A stretch of 21,849 bases of DNA from Acidobacteriaceae bacterium (GTDB taxonomy: Bacteria > Acidobacteriota > Terriglobia > Terriglobales > Acidobacteriaceae). The notes below the pieces were generated by a model that worked only from the letters and a program-made list of their open reading frames with translations, had not been told where the DNA came from and searched no databases. Position numbers and translations under genes: made by a program. Below are positions 1 through 7,262 of the stretch, piece by piece. Position 1 is the first letter of the stretch. Every line of letters starts with the position of its first letter. The DNA is taken from the NCBI GenBank assembly GCA_030039895.1, contig JASHUR010000021.1, positions 1 through 21,849 on the forward strand, written 5' to 3'.

Positions 1-1333
1 CAATGTCGATCCCGTCCAGTCGCAGCAGGCGCGCCGAGGTTCCATGCAGCACCGTCCCGCTCGCGGTCACATCGCCGTTCCGAGTGTGGATGGTCAGCTT
101 GAGCACGTTGCCCGCGCCGCCCGAGGTTGCGGCTTTCTTCTCCTCGTGAATGCGGATGCCGCGCTCCTGCGCGACCGACGCGGCGTTGATGCGGTTCACT
201 CCTTCCGCATGGCCCAGAATCCCTTCAATCGCGCTGTTGCGGATCAGGTCGGTCTTTCCCTCAGCAATCCGTCCGTTGTAAGAAATTTGCACGCTCTCAA
301 AGTTGCCGTCAGGGAACTGTGCCAGGAACGAACCCAGCCGGTCGGCCAGCGTGATGTAGGGCGCCAGCTCCACATACTCTTCATGTGACAGCGACGGCAG
401 GTTGACCGCGTTTTGCACCACTCCCAGCTTCAGATACTCGCGCACCTGCAGCGCAATCTGCACACCCACAGCCTCCTGCGCCTCAGCCGTCGAGCCCGCA
501 ATGTGTGGCGTCAGAATCACGTTTTCGAGCGCGAAGAACGCCGAGTCCTTCAGCGGCTCCTTATGAAATACGTCGAGCGCAGCGCCGCCGACGTGGCCGT
601 TCTTCAGCGCCTCGGCCAGCGCCTCTTCCACAATCAGCTCGCCGCGGGCACAGTTGATAATGCGTACGCCCTTCTTCATCGTGGCAAGCGTGTTCGCGTT
701 GATAATGCCCGCAGTCTGCGGAGTCAGGCCCACGTGCAACGTGAGATAGTCAGCCTCGCGGAACAGCTCCTCTGTGCTTACGAGCGCAATGCCGTTCTCT
801 CGCGCGATCGAGGCCGCCACAAACGGATCATGCCCGATAACCTCCATGCCGAAGCTCTGTGCGCGCCGCGCGACCTCAAGTCCGATGCGGCCCAGCCCCA
901 GAATGCCCAGCTTCTTGCCGCGCAACTCCATCCCTTGCAGCGATTTCTTCTCCCACTTGCCGGCGTGCATGGTGCTGTTGGCCTTCGGGATCTGCCGTGC
1001 AAGCGCCACCATCACGCCAATGGTCAATTCAGCCACGGCAATGGCGTTGGCGCCGGGAGTATTCATCACCACAATGCCGCGTCGCGTCGCCGCGTCGGAG
1101 TCGATATTGTCCACTCCCACGCCTGCGCGGCCAATCACTCTCAGCTTTGGCGCGGAAGCCAGCAGGCTGTCATCCACCTGAACTGCCGACCGGACCACAA
1201 GACCATCGGCGTCGGCGATCTCCGCTGCCAGCCCGTTCTTGATGTTGTCGTGTGTCACAATCTGCCAGCCCGGCTCAGCCTCAAACACAGCCAAAGTCGC
1301 CGGAGAAACCTTTTCGGCAAGGACGATCTTCAT
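1..1333 (-). CDS. serA: D-3-phosphoglycerate dehydrogenase, partial (3' end outside window)
   Basis: Catalyses NAD-dependent oxidation of 3-phosphoglycerate to 3-phosphohydroxypyruvate, the first step of serine synthesis, in the cytoplasm. About 444 codons are present and the frame is still open at position 1. Visible features are the Rossmann motif GLGRIG near residues 146-151, the RAGVGVDNID segment near 69-78, the catalytic Arg in NCARGEL and the catalytic His in TPHIAGS. After the catalytic core comes an intervening ASB-type domain (LADRLGSFLAQF and following), as in the long form of the enzyme of about 525-540 residues. The expected C-terminal ACT regulatory domain lies off the window. 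Two ATGs are adjacent. The second (1333) is chosen because AAGGAG lies 4 nt before it but only 1 nt before the first. It lies 58 nt downstream of the class V aminotransferase and is probably co-transcribed with it. Confidence 0.95.
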   Translation of the reverse strand, partial: MKIVLAEKVSPATLAVFEAEPGWQIVTHDNIKNGLAAEIADADGLVVRSAVQVDDSLLASAPKLRVIGRAGVGVDNIDSDAATRRGIVVMNTPGANAIAVAELTIGVMVALARQIPKANSTMHAGKWEKKSLQGMELRGKKLGILGLGRIGLEVARRAQSFGMEVIGHDPFVAASIARENGIALVSTEELFREADYLTLHVGLTPQTAGIINANTLATMKKGVRIINCARGELIVEEALAEALKNGHVGGAALDVFHKEPLKDSAFFALENVILTPHIAGSTAEAQEAVGVQIALQVREYLKLGVVQNAVNLPSLSHEEYVELAPYITLADRLGSFLAQFPDGNFESVQISYNGRIAEGKTDLIRNSAIEGILGHAEGVNRINAASVAQERGIRIHEEKKAATSGGAGNVLKLTIHTRNGDVTASGTVLHGTSARLLRLDGIDI

Positions 1334-1352
1334 CATTCTCCTTTAGGGTTGC

Positions 1353-1376
1353 GGGACCCGGCTTATCGCGGGTCCC
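1353..1376 (-). promoter_or_regulatory. 8-bp hairpin between the aminotransferase gene and serA
   Basis: The arms GGGACCCG (1353-1360) and CGGGTCCC (1369-1376) are perfectly complementary around an 8-nt loop. The hairpin sits after the aminotransferase stop and before the serA ribosome-binding site. No T-run follows it on the minus strand, so it does not look like a simple intrinsic terminator. It could stabilise or process the message or attenuate serA. Function is unproven. Confidence 0.5.
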
Positions 1377-1391
1377 TTTGTGCAAACAGAC

Positions 1392-2624
1392 TTACCGCGC
1401 GGCCAACGCCTCTTCCGCCGCTTCCTTCTTGGACCCGCCTTCTTTTTGAGTCCGGGTGCGTTCGGCATAAACCTTCTGCGCCGCAACCAGCGCCTTGCCG
1501 AACTCAAAGTCCGGCAGCTTCAGCGCCGAAGCCGCAACCTGTTCCAGCGCGCCGATCAGCGCGATCGTGTCCATGTAGTCGAACAGGCCGATGTGCGCAA
1601 TCCGAAAGATCTGCCCCTTCATCTCGCCCTGTCCGTTGGTGACTACGGCGGCAAAGCGGCTCTTGAGCTCCTTTACGACCACGCCCGAATCCATGCCCTC
1701 CGGCGCATACACCGCGGTTGCCGCGGCAGCCGGAGAGGTCGGTGCAAACAGCTTCAGGCCTATTGCCTGAAGCGCCGCCCGCGTCATCGCCGCACAGGTC
1801 TCGGCATTGTCTACCAGATTCCTGCGTCCCGCTGCCAGGTCGCCGCCGCCCTGGGCCGCGATAAAGTCCAGTGCCGCGCCCAGGGCTGCAATCAGCGCAA
1901 CCGCTGGCGTATAGGCTGACTCGCCCTTCTGCGCGCTCTTGCGTTCCTTGCGCAGGTCAAAGTAGTAGCGCGGGTTCAGTGAAATTTCCGCCGCCTCCCA
2001 CGCGCGGTCGCTCAGCGAAAGGTACGCCAGCCCCGGCGGAATCATCACCGCCTTCTGCGAGCCGCCGATGATCACATCCACGCCCCATCCGTCCACGTCC
2101 AGATGCGTCGTACCCAGGCCGGTAATCGCGTCAACAACCAGCAGCGCATTGCTCTCCTGCGCCTTCAGCAGTTTGGCCACTCCTTCCACATCGTGGCGCA
2201 CGCCGGTTGAGGTCTCCGTCGCCTGCATATACACGGCGCGTGTTTCGATCTTCAGCGCCTTGCGTACCTCGTCCAGCGAGAACGTCTGCCCGTAGGGCGC
2301 GCTCACCACATCCACCTCGCAGCCATAGGCCTTGGCAATCGCAGTCCAGCGCTCGCCGAACTTACCAGCCGAGAGCACCAGGACGCGGTCGCCGGGCGAC
2401 GTGAGGTTGGAGACAGAGGCCTCCATGGCCCCCGTCCCTGAACAGGCCATCAGCAGCACATCGTTCTTTGTTCCCACAAAGGCCTTCAGTTGTTCCAGCA
2501 CGCGCTGGTAGAGCGCGCGAAACTCCGGCGTGCGGTGATGAATGTCGGCTGCGGCCATGGCAAACTGTGCCGCGGGCAGCAGAGGAGTCGGGCCGGGAGT
2601 AAAAAGTCGGGTCTTCCGAATCAT
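1392..2624 (-). CDS. Class V aminotransferase (alanine-glyoxylate / serine-pyruvate type)
   Basis: PLP-dependent aminotransferase of fold type I, class V, 410 residues, cytoplasmic. The N-terminal FTPGPTPL segment (8-15) and HHRTPEF (29-35) are typical of the alanine-glyoxylate/serine-glyoxylate branch. The PLP lysine is K191 in GGSQKAVMIPPG, and the cofactor aspartate is in LVVDAITGLG (162-171). The family includes alanine-glyoxylate, serine-pyruvate and serine-glyoxylate aminotransferases. Because it directly precedes serA, a role as the transaminase converting 3-phosphohydroxypyruvate to phosphoserine, in place of a classical SerC, is plausible but is only an inference from context. The C-terminus carries a Lys/Glu/Ala-rich tail of about 20 residues. 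The ATG at 2624 has an AAGGA about 9 nt upstream. Confidence 0.88.
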   Translation of the reverse strand: MIRKTRLFTPGPTPLLPAAQFAMAAADIHHRTPEFRALYQRVLEQLKAFVGTKNDVLLMACSGTGAMEASVSNLTSPGDRVLVLSAGKFGERWTAIAKAYGCEVDVVSAPYGQTFSLDEVRKALKIETRAVYMQATETSTGVRHDVEGVAKLLKAQESNALLVVDAITGLGTTHLDVDGWGVDVIIGGSQKAVMIPPGLAYLSLSDRAWEAAEISLNPRYYFDLRKERKSAQKGESAYTPAVALIAALGAALDFIAAQGGGDLAAGRRNLVDNAETCAAMTRAALQAIGLKLFAPTSPAAAATAVYAPEGMDSGVVVKELKSRFAAVVTNGQGEMKGQIFRIAHIGLFDYMDTIALIGALEQVAASALKLPDFEFGKALVAAQKVYAERTRTQKEGGSKKEAAEEALAAR

Positions 2625-2720
2625 CGTAGGTGTTCCTTTTGCAGTATTGGATTCGCTTGATTTCTTGCGATTCGTGGCTAGCTCTATTTTACCGGGGGAG
2701 CGCGCCCCGCGCTTTGTTTC

Positions 2721-2726
2721 TATAAT
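2721..2726 (+). promoter_or_regulatory. Possible -10 box ahead of the YqeY-family gene
   Basis: A perfect TATAAT lies 51 nt before the start codon at 2777. No convincing -35 hexamer is found 16-18 bp upstream, where the sequence is GC-rich, so an activator or an alternative sigma contact would be needed. This is a weak call based on the hexamer alone. Confidence 0.35.
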
Positions 2727-2776
2727 GGAGAGTTATGCATTCCAACCGTTTCAACAAAGGCAATTGAGGCAAGGAA

Positions 2777-3253
2777 ATGACGGAAGCAGGTCTTGCAGCG
2801 CGTATTGATCAGGACATTATTGCCGCGATGAAGGCGCGCGACCCGGAACGCACCGGCACTCTGCGCATGGTGAAGACAGCCATTAAAAACAAGGCGATTG
2901 AGAAGCGCCAGCCGCTGACCGAACCGGAGGTCCAGCAGGTGCTGACCACGCTCATCAAGCAGCGCCGCGAGTCGATCGAGCAATTTACCAAAGGCAATCG
3001 TCCGGAACTCGCCGCAAAAGAGAGTGCGGAGATTGCGCTGATTGAGACTTACATGCCTAAGGCCGCCGGCGAGGATGAGGTTCGCGCGCTGGTGCACCAG
3101 GCCATCGCTGAAATTGCCGCCAGCGGCGCAGCGCTCGGCCCCAAAGACATGGGCGCTGTGATGAAGGCCGCGCAGGCGCGCATTCAGGCCGCAGGCATTC
3201 GCGCCGACGGTCGCATGGTGAGCGAAATCGCAAAGGCCGAACTCGCAAAGTAG
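2777..3253 (+). CDS. GatB/YqeY family protein
   Basis: Small cytoplasmic all-helical protein of 158 residues with the YqeY pattern. The start LAARIDQDIIAAMKARD is followed by TLRMVKTAIKNK (around 28-39), a hydrophilic region with VLTTLIKQRRESIEQF, EIALIETYMPK in the middle, and a C-terminal GPKDMGAVMKAAQAR segment. The family is related to the tail domain of the GatB subunit of the tRNA-dependent amidotransferase. Its own function is not settled and RNA binding is only suspected. Full length for the family. AAGGAA sits immediately upstream of the ATG. It is divergent from the aminotransferase, with 152 nt between the two starts. Confidence 0.88.
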   Translation: MTEAGLAARIDQDIIAAMKARDPERTGTLRMVKTAIKNKAIEKRQPLTEPEVQQVLTTLIKQRRESIEQFTKGNRPELAAKESAEIALIETYMPKAAGEDEVRALVHQAIAEIAASGAALGPKDMGAVMKAAQARIQAAGIRADGRMVSEIAKAELAK

Positions 3254-3343
3254 CAAAGCTGGGCCGGCCCGGCTGAAGGGCTGGCGAAACCTGATAGCAT
3301 CGCAGTCGGAAGACTTCCCCCTTGGGAATTGTGGAGGAATTGT

Positions 3344-3562
3344 ATGGACCAGTCGCAGAACTCACCCAGTGGCGCGCGCCGCAACGAAGATATCGCCCTC
3401 GACCTGTTTAAATTTGTCGCCACCACCACCGGGGCAGGACGCGCAACCGTGCCCTCCACTGGATTCACAGCTTCGCCCGCTCCCAAGCCTGAGGACCAGG
3501 TCGATCACCTGCTGGAACTCTACGCGCGCTGCCTGAAGTCAGTGTCCGGTAATGGCCAGTAA
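3344..3562 (+). CDS. Small protein of unknown function overlapping the Gfo/Idh gene
   Basis: A 72-residue protein that I do not recognise. It starts MDQSQNSPSGARRNEDIAL, has a short predicted helix (IALDLFKFVATTTG), a Pro/Ala-rich middle and a second amphipathic helix (DQVDHLLELYARCLKSV). There is no signal peptide or membrane segment. The ATG at 3344 is chosen because GGAGGA lies 5 nt upstream. An earlier ATG in frame at 3329 has no such site. The gene overlaps the start of the next gene by 11 nt, which suggests translational coupling and a shared role. Good ribosome-binding site, normal composition and the overlap support a real gene. Confidence 0.7.
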   Translation: MDQSQNSPSGARRNEDIALDLFKFVATTTGAGRATVPSTGFTASPAPKPEDQVDHLLELYARCLKSVSGNGQ

Positions 3563-4613
3563 TTCATCCCTATTGAGCGTCGCGGTCTGCGGCGCGGGAG
3601 CCTTCGGTCGCAATCATCTCCGTGTCTATCGCGAGCTGGAACAGGCCTCCGGAGCCGTCCGGCTCGCCGCCATTCTTGAGTCCGACGCCTCACTCGCGCC
3701 TGCCCTGCGCGAGGAGTGGGGCGTTCCCGTCTACTTCTCGCTCGACGAGATGCTTGCTGCCCACAGCCGCGGAGATCTTGCGCTGGACGCAGCCTCCGTC
3801 TGTGTTCCTACCTCCATGCACCACGCTGTCGCCGCTCCGCTGCTGCAATCCGGCATTGACCTGCTCATTGAGAAGCCGATTGCGGCAAGCGAAGCCGAGG
3901 CGGACGATCTGATCGCCTTGGCGCAGCGGCACGGCCGCATCGTGCAGACCGGGCACCTTGAGCGATTCAATCCTGCCATCCTCGCCGTTCAGCCGCTTTT
4001 GAACCAGCCCATGTTCTTTGAGGCGCATCGCCTCAGCGTCTTTACGCCTCGCGCTCTCGACGTGGATGTCGTCCTCGATCTGATGATTCACGACTTGGAC
4101 ATTGTGCTGAGCTTCGCCGGCTCGCCGGTGCGCGAAATTCACGCGGTCGGGCTGCCCATCCTCTCCAACAAGACCGACATCGCCAATGTGCGCCTGGAAT
4201 TCGACTCCGGCTGCGTCGCCAATTTCACAGCCAGCCGCGTCAGCACAGAAAAGGTCCGCAAGCTGCGCTTCTTCCAGCCGCACCAGTACATCTCGATTGA
4301 TTACGCCCGCCGGGACGTTCTGGTCATTGATGTTCATGCCAAGGACGTGAACGCGAATGCAGCCGCTGCCGCCGTCCCATCTCTGCCCGGACTGCCCGGC
4401 GGGCTGGCCTTCAATAAGCCGCCGGTGAGGCAGTCAGAGCCGCTGCGCATCGAAATCGAATCCTTCCTCGATTCCGTCCGCACGCGTTCTGCACCGAAGG
4501 TTTCAGCCGAAGATGGACGAGCCGTGCTGGCGCTGGCCCTTGAGATCAACCGCGCAATCGCCGCGCATGCGCAGCGCGCCGGGCTCGAAAGGTTTGGCAA
4601 AGGCCGGGCGTAA
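3552..4613 (+). CDS. Gfo/Idh/MocA-family NAD(P)-dependent oxidoreductase
   Basis: A 353-residue sugar-type dehydrogenase. The N-terminal Rossmann domain has VAVCGAGAFGRNHL (dinucleotide motif at 14-19) and the family's EKPIA signature at 107-111. The C-terminal half carries GHLERFNPAI (134-143) and DLMIHDLDIVLS (176-187), with a probable catalytic His at 180. The GHxERFNPA and LMIHDxD pattern resembles the branch that includes UDP-N-acetylglucosamine 3-dehydrogenases of lipid A synthesis (GnnA). No lpx gene is visible here, so the substrate is uncertain. No good Shine-Dalgarno sequence precedes the ATG, and translation probably depends on coupling to the overlapping 72-residue gene. Cytoplasmic. 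Confidence 0.85.
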   Translation: MASNSSLLSVAVCGAGAFGRNHLRVYRELEQASGAVRLAAILESDASLAPALREEWGVPVYFSLDEMLAAHSRGDLALDAASVCVPTSMHHAVAAPLLQSGIDLLIEKPIAASEAEADDLIALAQRHGRIVQTGHLERFNPAILAVQPLLNQPMFFEAHRLSVFTPRALDVDVVLDLMIHDLDIVLSFAGSPVREIHAVGLPILSNKTDIANVRLEFDSGCVANFTASRVSTEKVRKLRFFQPHQYISIDYARRDVLVIDVHAKDVNANAAAAAVPSLPGLPGGLAFNKPPVRQSEPLRIEIESFLDSVRTRSAPKVSAEDGRAVLALALEINRAIAAHAQRAGLERFGKGRA

Positions 4614-4648
4614 CCGCGCGGATCGCTCCCGCAGCAAAGCTGCCTCTC

Positions 4649-4688
4649 TAATAACGCTTGACGTTAATAACGTAATCCGTTAATATCG
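4649..4688 (+). repeat. Three 8-bp direct repeats, 16-bp period (likely HigA operators)
   Basis: TAATAACG occurs at 4649-4656 and 4665-4672 and as TAATATCG at 4681-4688, each exactly 16 bp apart. The middle copy is the right half of a perfect 13-bp inverted repeat, ACGTTA-A-TAACGT (4661-4673). The third copy begins with the proposed -10 box, the second lies in the promoter spacer and the first lies upstream of the -35. This layout fits cooperative autorepression by an HTH antitoxin. The binding protein is an inference. Confidence 0.7.
4658..4686 (+). promoter_or_regulatory. Promoter of the higBA operon
   Basis: TTGACG (4658-4663) and TAATAT (4681-4686) are separated by 17 bp, a good sigma-70-type arrangement in an AT-rich patch. 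The expected transcription start, about 6-8 nt after the -10, falls at 4692-4694. That is on the toxin's TTG start codon, so the message may be leaderless. Confidence 0.65.
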
Positions 4689-4691
4689 CAT

Positions 4692-4973
4692 TTGATCGTC
4701 AGCTTCCACAGTTCGGAAACCGAGAAGCTCTGGAGGACTGGGAAGAGCCGCCGCTTGCCGTCAGAAATTTGGATGTCGGCGTTCAAGAAACTCGCGCTCC
4801 TCAATGCTGCAACAGGATTGACGGAACTGGCGGTCCCGCCCGGTAATCAGCTTGAAGCTCTTACTCGCGATCGAGAGGGACAGCACAGCATCCGGATCAA
4901 CCGTCAGTGGAGAATCTGTTTCCGCTGGCGAGACGGAGGAGCGCACGACGTGGAAATTGTCGATTATCACTGA
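4692..4973 (+). CDS. higB: HigB-type toxin (RelE/ParE superfamily)
   Basis: A 93-residue toxin of the HigB (plasmid maintenance killer) family. Members are usually ribosome-dependent mRNA endonucleases. The family outline is clear: MIVSFHSSETEKLWRTG at the N-terminus, KKLALLNAATGLTELAVPPG in the middle, and the conserved end IRINRQWRICFRWRDGGAHDVEIVDYH, with basic and aromatic residues of the active-site strand. A TTG codon is the only usable start that keeps the conserved N-terminus. An in-frame stop lies 24 nt upstream at 4668-4670, with no ATG or GTG between. There is no Shine-Dalgarno sequence. The antitoxin gene follows after 11 nt, the usual toxin-first order of higBA. Confidence 0.9.
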   Translation: MIVSFHSSETEKLWRTGKSRRLPSEIWMSAFKKLALLNAATGLTELAVPPGNQLEALTRDREGQHSIRINRQWRICFRWRDGGAHDVEIVDYH

Positions 4974-4984
4974 AGGGCACTCAT

Positions 4985-5284
4985 ATGAGTACACGTAAAC
5001 CAGTCTTCGCAGTCCATCCCGGAGAAATTCTCCGCACCGAGTTTATGGAGCCGCTTGGTATTACCGCCTATCGCCTCGCAAAGGAGCTACATGTTTCCGC
5101 TCCGCGAATGAACGATGTGGTGCGCGGCAAGCGCGCGATCTCTGCGGATACCGCCCTTCGCCTCGGGAAGTTCTTCGGAACCTCCGCCCAAATGTGGCTC
5201 AATCTGCAGAATGACTATGACCTGCGTCTCGCCAGCTGCAGCACAGCGTACAAAGAGGTGAAGCCGCTGAAGAAGACGGCCTGA
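4985..5284 (+). CDS. higA: HigA-type antitoxin (XRE-family HTH)
   Basis: A 99-residue antitoxin of the HigA/VapI family, which binds and neutralises HigB and represses its own operon. The sequence starts MSTRKPVFAVHPGEILRTEF, with the family's HPGEIL motif at about 11-16. The helix-turn-helix spans roughly residues 26-60 (ITAYRLAKELHVSAPRMNDVV and RGKRAISADTALRL), followed by FGTSAQMWLNLQNDYDL. ATG at 4985 with AAGG about 8 nt upstream. It is convergent with the lipoprotein gene, only 10 nt from its stop. Likely targets are the three repeats at 4649-4688. Confidence 0.93.
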   Translation: MSTRKPVFAVHPGEILRTEFMEPLGITAYRLAKELHVSAPRMNDVVRGKRAISADTALRLGKFFGTSAQMWLNLQNDYDLRLASCSTAYKEVKPLKKTA

Positions 5285-5294
5285 AGGCGCTTAT

Positions 5295-6179
5295 TTAGTG
5301 CAATTCCTTCACAACCGCTCCGGAAGGCGGCTTCAACTCAAATTGGTTGTCGGGAAGTTTCTGATTCGCAATGATCCTCTCGAATGTGAGCACGATCTGG
5401 TACTCCTCGAGCGGCCGCTTGATCGTGATTGTGCCCGGGAATCTTACTGGGCCAAAGGTCTGGTCCGGCCCGTAAATGGCCTCCGTCTGGATCGCGCCCT
5501 TCGCGTCGTAGATATCTTCTTCGTACGGACGAAGATTGACGCGGTTGAAGTGAATCACCCGTTCCGGGATCAACTCATTGCTGTCGCCCTTGCGGCGCAG
5601 CACGGAGAGCACATAGTCGGGCTCGATCATCAGTTGCTTTGTTTTTGGATCGATCACCATGTTCGTATCTGACGTCAGCAGGACCAGGTCGTCGGGTCCG
5701 ATGCAATTGATCAGCAGCGAGTCGGAAAAGACATTGGGACGAAAATTCTCCAGTGGATTCTTCGATGGCTCCGTCACCGTATTCGGCCCCTCAAACACCT
5801 TGTTCTCGTGAGGAATCCACAGCTTAAAGGTCTTCCCGTCCGAGGCCATGTCAAAGGCGATGGTGTGCAGGATTGGAACCAGCCCGATCACCCGCAGCGC
5901 CTCCGGTTTGCGCAGCACGATGTATCCCTTGAAGGACGTGTAGGTCTTTTCCTTGCCTTTCCTCGGACCGCCCACCGTTGCCTGGAACGTTACAGTGGCC
6001 GTCATCGAATGAATCGCTTGACACCGGTCGTTGATGGCCTTCACCAGGTCATCTGCAGTCGCCGTCAGGACCACAGAAGGCATCTTGGCCTGCCTGATGC
6101 GGCGCGTGTGTACCAGGCAGCCATTGAGCAATGGCAGCATGAGCAGCAACAGCAGCGCGCTGGTTGTTCGTCTACCCAT
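5295..6179 (-). CDS. Predicted outer-membrane lipoprotein, LolA/LolB-like
   Basis: A 294-residue lipoprotein. It begins MGRRTTSALLLLLMLPLLNG followed by a cysteine at residue 21, a type II (lipoprotein) signal sequence with lipobox LNGC. The mature part is rich in beta strands. A segment of about 60 residues with MTATVTFQAT, KGYIVLRKPEALRVIGL and FDMASDGKTFKLWIP resembles the half-barrel fold of lipoprotein carriers LolA/LolB and DUF4292-type proteins. That assignment is by pattern only. ATG at 6179 is chosen since it places the lipobox correctly. The longer in-frame ATG at 6251 would overlap mltG and bury the signal peptide. It is the last gene of a probable ruvX-mltG-lipoprotein operon, 55 nt after mltG, which suggests an envelope role. 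Confidence 0.75.
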   Translation of the reverse strand: MGRRTTSALLLLLMLPLLNGCLVHTRRIRQAKMPSVVLTATADDLVKAINDRCQAIHSMTATVTFQATVGGPRKGKEKTYTSFKGYIVLRKPEALRVIGLVPILHTIAFDMASDGKTFKLWIPHENKVFEGPNTVTEPSKNPLENFRPNVFSDSLLINCIGPDDLVLLTSDTNMVIDPKTKQLMIEPDYVLSVLRRKGDSNELIPERVIHFNRVNLRPYEEDIYDAKGAIQTEAIYGPDQTFGPVRFPGTITIKRPLEEYQIVLTFERIIANQKLPDNQFELKPPSGAVVKELH

Positions 6180-6234
6180 CAATGCGGACGGCTCATGTTC
6201 ATACGGACTTGCAAATCTTATTGTTCCACTATTG

Positions 6235-7221
6235 CTATTGCGAACCCGCATCGCGCAGCGACTTTCTGTATGCGGCTACATCGTGCGCATGCTGCGCCAG
6301 TGTTGCGGAAAATCGCGATTTGCCGGAGGGATCGGCGCTTGCCGCGACAAAGTAAAGGTAGTCAGTCTGGGCCGGATGCATTGCCGCCCTCAGTGAGTTT
6401 GCTCCCGGTGAGCAGATGGGCCCGGGCGGCAGCCCCGCATGCTTGTAAGTGTTATAGGGGGAGTCTGACTGCAGATCGGACTCGTAGATCGTTCCCCGGT
6501 AAGTACCGGCGAGCAGGTCCGCATAAATCACCGACGGATCGGTCATAAGAGGCATGCCTTTGGCCAGCCGATTTACAAATACGCTGGCCACCAGCGGACG
6601 CTCAGCCGGAATCGGGGTCTCACGTTCGACAAGGGACGCAAGCGTCACAATGCGATGATAGTCTCCGTGCAGCCCCAGCTTCTTTGCCTCCTGCCTGAAG
6701 CGGTCGACCATCGCCTGCTGTATCTCGGTTGGGGTGGCATGCGGCGCAAACCGGTAGGTATCCGGGAAGAGATAGCCCTCAAGGTTCGCTGCCTGGGGAT
6801 CGAGGTCGGCAATCAGCGATACGTTCGCGCGGGCCGCGGCAAGAAATTCTTGCTTTGGTCCAAACCCCGCGTCCTGGAACCTCTGCGCAATGTCAAACAG
6901 ATTTGATCCCTCTGGAATCGTAACGCTGATCGTGTAGACGTCACCTTGCACCAGCCGCCGGTAAACCTCGGCTAGCTTTACCGGATGATCAAACCGGTAT
7001 TCGCCGGCCTTCAATGTTCCGCCCTCGATCTTGTGCATAACATCAAAAGCCAGCTCACTGCGGATGATTCCGCCCTGCTGCAGTAGCGCAGCAATCTTGG
7101 TCGTCGGAGTGCCCGGCGGAATCTCCACGAAAGTCTGTGAGGACGGTCCGAAGGGGGCCATGACGAAATAGGCAACCACTGCAATCGCTGCGATTAGTAA
7201 AAGAAATAAAAAACGTCGCAC
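6235..7221 (-). CDS. mltG: Endolytic peptidoglycan transglycosylase MltG
   Basis: A 328-residue, single-pass inner-membrane enzyme of the YceG family that cleaves nascent glycan strands to end their growth. A membrane helix spans residues about 4-22. A LysM-like region follows (ISVTIPEGSNLFDIAQRF, 98-115), then the catalytic domain with LEGYLFPDTYRF (147-158) and the catalytic Glu at about 199 in LASLVERET. Further family motifs are MTDPSVIYAD, SPYNTYKHAGLPPGPI (254-269) and DYLYFVA. Length matches the family. The start is GTG at 7221. No strong Shine-Dalgarno sequence is visible. It follows ruvX after 41 nt, a common pairing in bacteria. Confidence 0.94.
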   Translation of the reverse strand: MRRFLFLLLIAAIAVVAYFVMAPFGPSSQTFVEIPPGTPTTKIAALLQQGGIIRSELAFDVMHKIEGGTLKAGEYRFDHPVKLAEVYRRLVQGDVYTISVTIPEGSNLFDIAQRFQDAGFGPKQEFLAAARANVSLIADLDPQAANLEGYLFPDTYRFAPHATPTEIQQAMVDRFRQEAKKLGLHGDYHRIVTLASLVERETPIPAERPLVASVFVNRLAKGMPLMTDPSVIYADLLAGTYRGTIYESDLQSDSPYNTYKHAGLPPGPICSPGANSLRAAMHPAQTDYLYFVAASADPSGKSRFSATLAQHAHDVAAYRKSLRDAGSQ

Positions 7222-7262
7222 CAGATAACCGGATACTGTTGATTGGATTCCCTGTATTGATT

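Noticed and set aside
413..1642. Long plus-strand open frame opposite serA and the aminotransferase
   Set aside because: Its translation is Arg/His/Leu-rich with no family features, and it lies antisense to two well-recognised genes; typical shadow frame in GC-rich DNA.
3254..3343. Palindromic GGGCCGGCCC near 3262-3271 as a terminator after the YqeY gene
   Set aside because: Short self-complementary GC run without a proper loop or T-tract; likely chance in GC-rich DNA.
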